Shown: in pieces, positions 58,040-64,000 of the stretch
Position numbering within the stretch: position 1 is the first letter of the stretch
Layout: the number at the start of each line of letters is the position of its first letter
Origin: Branchinecta lynchi
Lineage: Eukaryota; Arthropoda; Branchiopoda; Anostraca; Branchinectidae
Assembly (NCBI GenBank): GCA_023053575.1
Contig: JAKZAP010000014.1
Coordinates: 18,254,938 to 18,318,937, forward strand
Direction: 5' to 3'
DNA: 64,000 nucleotides
Notes under the pieces: generated by a model
What the model saw: only the letters and a program-made list of their open reading frames with translations
Databases searched by the model: none
What the model was told of the DNA's origin: nothing
Position numbers and translations under genes: made by a program

Positions 58040-59090
58040 TTGTACCGCGAAGTGGCTGCAAAGCGTCTCAGTGTCAAGCGTTGTTGCTAATCAATCAACC
58101 AATCAATCAATTTATTTAATCTATGATATTATACATCACATATCGAAATTATACTAATACAGGACTATCCCTCACTAAGTATATACAATCATTTCACTCC
58201 AACTAAGTTGAGGGCTGTTTATTGCTGCTAGCTTGTCTTCAAAGGGCTGTCCACTCTCCGCCACTTGGTGAACCCCATGTCGCGCCACGCGCGCCACTCA
58301 TCCGCCACCCACCCGCCTCTTGCTCAAACAGCAATTCCCGCCACCCTTCCGCCACGCGCGCCAACCTTCCGCCCCGCGCGCCATCCTTCCGCCCCGCGCG
58401 CCATCCTTCCGCCACGCGCGCCACCCTTCCGCCTTGCGCGCCGCCCTTCCTACCACGCGCGCCACCCGCCACCCGGTGTACACCGATTTTGAGAGTACGC
58501 AACCCCTCGGTCTCTATAGTCGTAAAAACCCTTCGACCGCAGTAGTACTCCGCATGACGAAGTCTGAAACACGCCGTGAACATCGGGAAGAACGAGAAAC
58601 GTCAACCGAACGAATCTCAAAAAATTAATCCAGATCCTGTGTAAGCCAATCCAGTAAGTTTGTTGGGTACAGTTGTAGTGACGTTTCTGGCTCTTCGCGA
58701 TGTAGACGGCGATTTTCATCCGCACGAAGAGTTAGTCATCAAGATTGAACAGGGAGCTGACAATCCCTCGCTTTTGATACACAAAAACATTTCCGAACTC
58801 AGCTCCTATCATCTTAACAAAAATCCCCATAAATCTATTTTTGTTATCCACAAATTCACGCGAGCCCTTAGTCAAAGGCGTTCAACCAACGACTAAAGAA
58901 GAGTTACACCCCCGGTTGCAAAGCGTCTCTGTATCAAGTGCCGTTGCTAACAATATCGAGAGCTGTTGATCGATGCTAGCTTTCTGGCTCTTCGCAATGC
59001 AAACGGCCATTTTTTCATCGGCACGAAGAGGTAGTCATCACGAGTGTACAAGGAGCTGACAATCCCTCGCTTTTGATACTAAAGCTAACT
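58040..59090. repeat. Diverged repeat unit, three partial copies
   Basis: gcaaagcgtctcagtgtcaa with gcgttgttgctaa (58059) recurs as gcaaagcgtctctgtatcaa with gtgccgttgctaa (58919). gacgtttctggctcttcgcg with gcacgaagagttagtcatca (58680-58740) recurs as tttctggctcttcgcaatgc with gcacgaagaggtagtcatca (58980-59040). Both of these end agctgacaatccctcgcttt. A fragment of the second part also occurs near 18665. The family is unknown. Confidence 0.6.
58338..58475. repeat. CpG-rich minisatellite, 20-bp unit
   Basis: About six and a half units of ccttccgccacgcgcgccac with single-base variants (ccccgcgcgcc, ttgcgcgcc). Upstream at 58275-58337 looser relatives occur (cgcgccacgcgcgccactca). Every unit carries CpG dinucleotides, and the GC content is far above that of the surrounding intron. 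Long open frames on both strands here are consequences of the 20-bp repeat. Confidence 0.85.
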
Positions 59091-59479
59091 TAACCGGACC
59101 TATCTAGGACTCCGATTTGCATGTCACACGCCTCCTTTTTGTGCTGTTCGCTATTCGCTGTCAAGAGTTGGGGAATACCCGGCTCAGACTCTCAAATGTC
59201 TCATTTTTTCGATGCTTTCACTTGCCACCTACTTTGACACTTGAGTATTTGCAAATTTCCCCAGTGTGTCGTCTGCTTGTTAATATCAGTCATCTCTGCA
59301 TAATTAAAACAAAGTAGTAATTAAAATAGATCGTAAAACCTGGGCGACAATAAATTATTAAGCTTCAGTATTAGAGACCCGGGAAGAACCGTTAATGATG
59401 AAAGCTTATTGGTTTGAATCATCTGGTGTAACAGAATATCTTTTAGTTGCAGTTTATTTTTGAATATTTTCTGCTAATC

Positions 59480-59845
59480 AGCTTCAGATAAAACTTTGAC
59501 TTTTAACAAACTTTCCTGTTTTGACGAAATTCCGGGCGAACTACTTGTCGGGCGAGAAAATGGTTTTCTTATTCGTGTGCAGCATGTCTTCTCACCTACA
59601 TGAACTACCTCATTATCTGTTAAAAAAAAAGTATTTGTTCGCCCCTTAATTTGCACCCCCTCCCCCACCCCTAAATGTTGAGCTACAGAGCCCTCTACGA
59701 ACTCGACCTCTCCCTTGACCTAAAGAGTCCTCGTGTCAAGTTTCATCAAAATATCTCATTCCCTTCGAGAGTTACCGTGCTGACAGACGGACAACTTTTA
59801 CGAAGTCATAGGTATCCCTCCACTTACGTTTTCGGACGCCAAAAA
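59480..59845 (+). mobile_element. Element family I partial copy
   Basis: Holds one internal unit (cttttaacaaactttcctgt, gaaattccgggcgaactact, tcttctcacctacatgaact) and the shared terminal block (cctaaatgttgagctacaga, gtcaagtttcatcaaaatat, cattcccttcgagagttacc). It ends cttacgttttcggacgccaa, a mutated form of the usual right border. The left part is missing. Confidence 0.65.
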
Positions 59846-60254
59846 CAAGACTCATTTCTGTACAATAACTTATCCTTTTACGCGGTCAAATAGCCTTAGA
59901 GGTACATACGCCGTTGATATCAAATGTACTAAATTGCACGCGTCTTTGCGGAGACGGGATTACACACGCCTATATGCATTTTTAGGACACACTATATATA
60001 TGTTTTATTTATAACCCGCCAAATACAGAATGTGGTAGCGGAGTAAAGGGAATAACGCGAAATAACACAAGATAAAATAACAGTATAAACACACAAAATT
60101 TAGAAATAATTACTAGCTGGGCCTGAAAAATTCATGAAAAACATCATGTACTCGAAGACCAGGATGACAAGATGTAGATAATAGTGACGCTGACGTTTTC
60201 TCGAGAGAAGGAATCACATCTTGGACGCCGAACTTCTATACTAATTTGTGGTAA

Positions 60255-60423
60255 CACTGTAAAAAAAGATCTTGCAGCATTTGCTACTTGAATTAATATT
60301 GTCTGTGCTGGGATAAAATTATTTCTAATTCGGATTAATCTTATCCCAGTAGAGATGAGATTAATCCTAGTAGCAAATTCTGTAGTTAACTTTAATCCTT
60401 TCTCGGAGAAACTTTTTACAGTG
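60255..60423. mobile_element. MITE, family F copy 4
   Basis: Ends cactgtaaaaaaagatcttg and ctcggagaaactttttacag then tg. The core palindrome (gggataaaattatttctaat against ttaatcttatcccagtagag) matches copies 1-3. 169 bp long. Confidence 0.8.
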
Positions 60424-61012
60424 TAGTTCCATTTTTCTTTATTTTTCTTTTTGGTTTTCGTATCAGAAAAATTTATTGAAAGACTAACTCATCTGACCAT
60501 CCATGAAAGCACTAGCCTGCCTTTGGGGGTGGCCAAAAACTATGTTAAATATAGGATGGTGTTCTATAAAATGTATTCATTCATATCCCCAATAAGATAG
60601 CTTCAGGGGGTCTTGTTTCTTGCCTTATATTTATGTTAGGATGGGAGTCTGATAATCATTTGTTGTCTAAGAATAGATTAAAAAAAACTTTTGTTGGGTA
60701 ATTAAGTTGATTGTTTAATGAAAATTGCGAAGGGGATTGGGAAGGTATGTTGGTTGTGGGTGTTTGAGTGAAGAAAGCTGATTTGGAGTGAGTTGAAGTC
60801 TCACTAAGTGAATAAAAAAAAAAAAAAATGATAAATAGATCTTGATAATTTGATGTCCGTCTTGCACAGGTGACTTGTTGTCACATACTGAGACGGGCTA
60901 TTGGTTTAAGAATATGTTCAACATGTTATAGAAATATTGAAGAAATAAATTCCTTCCTTCCTTATGTAGTTTGTGTAGTATGAATAAAAGAATTCAAATT
61001 GCTGTTTTGCAG

Positions 61013-61297
61013 GAGTACCCATGGACCGAACCCAGGACGAAGAAGGAGGTTCACACTGCTGCTTAGTCGCCATTGGTCGACTGCAGGTGACGTCGACTCC
61101 GGCGTCGAGCGATCTCGTAGGTTCCAACTCCAGCTCAGAGTTCGTCACCCGGCACGCGGCTGATGGGAAGTTCACCTTCGTCGACCAAAGGGTTATGGCT
61201 ATGCTTGGATACACACCGGCAGAGCTGCTGGGGAAGAGTTGCTACGAATTCTTTCACCCGGAGGACCACGCACATATGAAAGAGAGCTTCGAGCAAG
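61013..61297 (+). CDS. ARNT: ARNT exon F: linker and start of PAS-B
   Basis: The acceptor AG is at 61011-61012 after aaattgctgttttgcag. The first two bases complete a Gly codon begun in exon E. The donor gtaggc follows 61297, leaving phase 1. It encodes VPMDRTQDEEGGSHC, then CLVAIGRLQVTSTPASSDLV, GSNSSSEFVTRHAADGKFTF, VDQRVMAMLGYTPAELLGKS and CYEFFHPEDHAHMKESFEQ. The CLVAIGRLQVTS strand closes PAS-A, the Ser-rich stretch is the inter-PAS linker, and EFVTRH starts PAS-B with its conserved TFVD, LGY-P-ELLGK and HPED motifs. In vertebrate ARNT the next residues are VVKL, encoded by the next exon, which is not in this window. The last 47 bases of the exon are the first unit of a tandem array that continues into the intron. 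Confidence 0.95.
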
Positions 61298-62010
61298 GTA
61301 GGCTAAGTAAAAAGCTAAACTACAGACGATTTAATTCGCCACAGCGATCCCTGAAACTTAAAGCAGGTCTGAAACCTGAGCTATTTAGCTTATTGAAATT
61401 CTTTCACTCCGGAAGACTGTGTACATATGAAAGAGAGCTTCGAGCAAGGTAGGCTAAGTAAAAAGCTAAGCTACAGACGGTTTAATCCGCCACAACGATC
61501 GCTGAAACTTAAAGCAGGTCTGAAACCTGAGCTATTTAGCTTATTGAGATTCTTTCACTCCGGAAGACTGTGTACATATGAAAGAGAGCTTCTAGCAAAG
61601 TAGGCTAAATAAAAAGCTAAACTACAGCCGATTTAGTTCACGACTCCGAAACAACGGTCGCTGAGACATAAAGCAGGTCTGAAACCTGAGCTATTTAACT
61701 TATTTAAATTCTTTCACTCTGGAAGACTGCATATATGAAAGAGAGCTTCGAGCGAGGTAGGCTAAATAAAAACCTAAACTACAGCCGGTTTGATTCACCA
61801 CCCCGAAAGAACGATCGCTAGAACTTAAAGCAGATCTGTAACCTGAGCTGTTAAATTTATTATAATTTCTTTCACCCCGGAAAGCTATGAACATACGAAA
61901 GAGAACATCTAGCAAGGTAGGCCAAATAAAAGGCGAAACTACAGCCGGTTTAATCCACCACTCCGAAGAACTGCTGCTCTTTTCCTTTCACACTGCGAGA
62001 ACTCGTGCGT
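61251..62010 (+). repeat. Tandem array built from the 3' end of exon F and its splice donor
   Basis: Five units start at ctttcac: 61251 (in the exon), 61401, 61552, 61711 and 61869, with spacings of 150, 151, 159 and 158. Each holds catatgaaagagagcttcga, gcaaggtaggctaa, aaagctaaactacag, gcgatcgctgaaacttaaag, caggtctgaaacctgagcta and tttagcttatt. The gtaggc (or gtaggcc) donor hexamer is kept in all five. Unit 2 keeps the exon frame open to a TAG at 61450. Units 4 and 5 are the most diverged. Confidence 0.88.
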
Positions 62011-62152
62011 TGCTCATGCAAGAAATTAAAATGGCTAGTTCTGATGAAGAAATAAAATTAATATCTTGAACAAAAGTGCCCCGGTAACAACAACGTATAA
62101 CTGCAGTCCGAATGTTTCATTAACGTTTTTGGCAATCTGTTGCTAGGCATTA

Positions 62153-62454
62153 GTTGCGTTTTTGCAGTTAGCGTGGTATCTGATATCCAGATACTACGGA
62201 CTGACCATGGCAACTGGTCGTGGTATTTGAAAAGTCGTCTCACTTTCATCAAACTTGTCAGATTGGTGAGAAAGAAGTTTAGCACTTAGTGATGTGACTG
62301 AATATCTGTTTTTCTTTTGGGATGAATTTGAAAAGCGCAATTTCGGCAATTGTCGTTTTTGCAGAGCAACTGTATATCAGATACCACGGTAACTGCAACA
62401 ACGACTAATTGCAGATCTAGTCACCGTGGTAACAGATACCATAAAACGCAACTA
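62153..62454. mobile_element. Element family G copy 2
   Basis: Ends gttgcgtttttgcagttagc and ggtaacagataccataaaac then gcaac, flanked by TA. The interior is inverted relative to copy 1: gtcagattggtgagaaagaa, cttagtgatgtgactgaata, cttttgggatgaatttgaaa and agcgcaatttcggc. More diverged than copy 1. Confidence 0.8.
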
Positions 62455-62649
62455 TTGTCCTTTGCATTTTTGTTTGGATATGCTGGATCCTTTTTGCCGT
62501 GCGGGAAAGGCCTGCCCTGGAACAGTTATGACCATTTCTGTAGCATTTTCAGGCAATTTTCAATATTTGTGTGCTGAGCCCCTGCGAGTTGGGTTGCGCT
62601 GACGCAAACGGAAATTATCGACTTGGAATGATTGTGCCGCATCTTCTTG

Positions 62650-62850
62650 AATGCTTATTCAAATAATGTGTACAACGGATACGTCAGCTACGATTCTTCA
62701 TCAGCGATATTTCAGCGACAGCCTGACGAGGACCTTTGCCAAGAATGGCCGAAATATCGCTGATAAAGAATAGTAGCTGACGTATCCGTTGTATACATTA
62801 TTTGAGTATATGTTTCAAAGTCAGCTTGGTTTCAAAGAATATTATTCTTA
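62650..62850. mobile_element. Family B complete copy
   Basis: The left arm cttattcaaataatgtgtac, aacggatacgtcagctacga, ttcttcatcagcgatatttc is mirrored by gaaatatcgctgataaagaa, tagtagctgacgtatccgtt and gtatacattatttgagtata. The centre has cagcctgacgaggacctttg and ccaagaatggc. Beyond the right arm, tttcaaagtcagcttgg is the family's outermost motif. Confidence 0.8.
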
Positions 62851-62910
62851 AACGCTTCGCAAGACAAGATGTAAAAGGCCTCCGCATCAGTGTGAAAATA
62901 GTATTAGGGA

Positions 62911-63338
62911 CAGAGATGGGCGAATCCGATCATGAAAAGGATTCGAATCCGAATCCAGGGCTAGATACGATTTACGAATCCGATACAGAATCCGAATCCA
63001 CCATTTCATGCTGAGTATTCGAATCAGGAATCGAATCCGACCTTAACAAAAATCAGACCATGTACAAAGATTATAGTTTAAAAATCAGAGGTGACAAAAA
63101 ACACTAATATTTCAGGTAATCAGATAATGTGATAAGTTACTTAACATGGTTGGTGGCACTGCGTAAAAATTGGGTAAACGGAAACTGGAAGGACGTAGAA
63201 TAAAAATTTGAGCGGATTCGGAAAATTGAGGGTTTGGGAATCCGAGTCCGAATCCAGCCTGAGAAGCAGATGCAATCCGGATTCGAATCCGACTAAAAGG
63301 ACGAATCCTGGATTCGAATTCGGATTCGCCCATCTCTA
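62911..63338. mobile_element. GAATCC-rich hAT-like MITE, family H copy 2
   Basis: Left end cagagatgggcgaatccgat, right end attcggattcgcccatctct then a. The flanks 62903-62910 and 63339-63346 are both attaggga, a perfect 8-bp target duplication. The terminal 120 bp at each side is built of gaatccg/cggattc units. The middle has aaaaatcagaggtgacaaaa and actgcgtaaaaattg. 428 bp; non-coding. Confidence 0.88.
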
Positions 63339-63651
63339 ATTAGGGAACACTTTCGTATTCATGTCGCGTGACTTTGTCGTTCGCAAAAGACGCAGTATGA
63401 TCTTTGACCTCAGTGTCGCGATTACTGCAGAATCTGGAGATAGAACGTATTTTTCGTCGCACGTTATCTCTGCTCGTGAACCATTTCTGAAGGCACTGCG
63501 TCACCATTTACGGTTGAGTTCACGCGTCGCGTTGCCAAGCCAGATTGTAGGGGAATTCCGGCTATGATGTGTGTCGGGTTGTTCGGTTTCGCTAATTCAT
63601 TTTTTCACTGCAACGGTTTTTCTCAACTGAGGTGTCGCAGTTGATTCATTA

Positions 63652-64000
63652 GTTGCGTTTTTGCAGATACCATGGTATCTGATGGATCTGTAATTAGTCG
63701 TTTCTGCAGTTACCGCGGTATCTGATATATGGTTGCTCTACTTGCTCTGCAAAAACGACAATTCCGAAATTGCGCTTTTCGAAGAATTCCCAAAAGAAAA
63801 ACGGATTTCACATCACTAAGTTGCAAACGTCTTTCTCACCAATCTGACAAAATTTGACAAAAGTGAGATGCTTTTTCAGATACCACGTCCAGTTACCACG
63901 GTGGTATCTGAATATCAGATGACACGGTAACTGGTCAGATACCACGATAACTGTAAAAACGCCTTTTGACCGTGATATCAGATACCACGGTAACTGCAAT
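63652..64000. mobile_element. Element family G copy 3, cut by the window end
   Basis: Starts gttgcgtttttgcagatacc, identical over 20 bases to copy 1. It then has ctctgcaaaaacgacaattc, cgaaattgcgcttttcgaag, ttcccaaaagaaaaacggat and cacatcactaagttgcaaac. From 63870 it is dense in alternating ataccac/gtggtat and ggtaact blocks. The right terminus is not reached by 64000. Confidence 0.8.

Larger units (their letters stand above)
55713..61012 (+). other. ARNT intron between exons E and F (5.3 kb)
   Basis: Runs from GT at 55713 to AG at 61011-61012. It contains two F MITEs, a foldback element (56066-56313), two B copies, a G element (57093-57377), a tRNA-like relic, a GC-rich minisatellite (58338-58475) within a diverged repeat (58040-59090), a partial I element (59480-59845) and a fourth F MITE (60255-60423). 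Nothing recognised at 56663-57090, 57726-58035, 59091-59475, 59850-60254 and 60424-61012 except an A tract at 60815. Confidence 0.85.
140..61297 (+). other. ARNT: ARNT gene, partial (six internal exons and their introns)
   Basis: Class II bHLH-PAS transcription factor. In known animals ARNT is the shared nuclear partner of AHR, HIF-alpha and SIM and binds the GTG half of XRE, HRE and E-box sites. Six exons lie in order on the + strand; each has an AG acceptor and GT donor, and the phases are compatible throughout (2-2, 2-1, 1-0, 0-1, 1-1, 1-1). The joined frame has no stop. It reads CK2-like acidic segment, bHLH, PAS-A, first half of PAS-B. From memory, the intron positions match those of vertebrate ARNT. 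The start codon, the rest of PAS-B and the C-terminal part are outside the window. ARNT rather than BMAL is favoured by the exact basic region and the GSRRGFICRMR block. An invertebrate single-copy ARNT would be equally related to vertebrate ARNT and ARNT2. Confidence 0.95.
61298..64000 (+). other. ARNT intron after exon F, running off the window
   Basis: Starts with GT at 61298. No further ARNT exon is seen up to 64000: none of the open frames matches the second half of PAS-B. It contains the rest of the exon-derived array, two G elements, a B copy and an H MITE. Nothing recognised at 62011-62150, 62455-62650 and 63347-63650. Confidence 0.8.

Noticed and set aside
58222..58583. Open frames of 107 and 114 codons rich in Arg, Ala, Pro and Gly.
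   Set aside because: They are translations of the 20-bp GC-rich minisatellite; 20 is not a multiple of three, so all frames read similar low-complexity peptides.
61021..61452. Exon F extended through the open frame to 61452 as a terminal exon.
   Set aside because: The residues after FEQ do not match ARNT PAS-B, the donor at 61298 is good, and the extension is a repeat unit of the exon end.

Overview
The window is animal genomic DNA. It covers the middle of one large gene on the + strand, an orthologue of ARNT (aryl hydrocarbon receptor nuclear translocator, HIF-1beta; tango in flies), a bHLH-PAS transcription factor. Six exons with canonical AG/GT borders and compatible phases join into an uninterrupted frame of about 351 codons. 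They encode the segment just before the basic region, the whole bHLH, the whole PAS-A domain and the first half of PAS-B. The 5' end of the gene, the second half of PAS-B and the C-terminal region lie outside the window. The repeat content (foldback elements, MITEs, CR1-like tails), the large introns and a sequence close to but not identical with vertebrate ARNT suggest an invertebrate, perhaps a marine deuterostome or lophotrochozoan. I cannot name the species.

Layout: exon A 140-220; intron of 12.0 kb; exon B (bHLH) 12265-12431; intron of 26.0 kb; exon C (start of PAS-A) 38443-38618; intron of 13.3 kb; exon D 51874-52021; intron of 3.5 kb; exon E (end of PAS-A) 55515-55712; intron of 5.3 kb; exon F (start of PAS-B) 61013-61297; then intron to the window end. 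Exons make up under 2% of the window.

Most recognisable intron sequence is mobile-element debris, grouped here by comparing copies within the window: (A) foldback elements at 4929 and 52501; (B) a foldback family with seven or so copies; (C) composite elements of 1-2 kb ending in a shared GTGCCATATGAGCTC-type terminus, one carrying a 281-bp tandem array of seven units; (E) G-run elements; (F) short CACTGTAAAAA MITEs; (G) elements with terminal GTTGCGTTTTTGCAGATACC; (H) GAATCC-rich hAT-like MITEs; (I) elements bounded by TTTTGGGATCCCAAAA; (J) two adjacent, nearly identical copies of a 3.8-kb composite element; plus hAT transposase and CR1-like reverse transcriptase relics and tRNA-like relics.

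No second intact protein gene, rRNA, CRISPR array or operon was found. The observations most worth following are the frame-preserving cassette exon A, tandem splice donors on exon B, a five-unit tandem array built from the 3' end of exon F with its splice donor, the 281-bp array, and the duplicated J element with its repeated minus-strand peptide motif.
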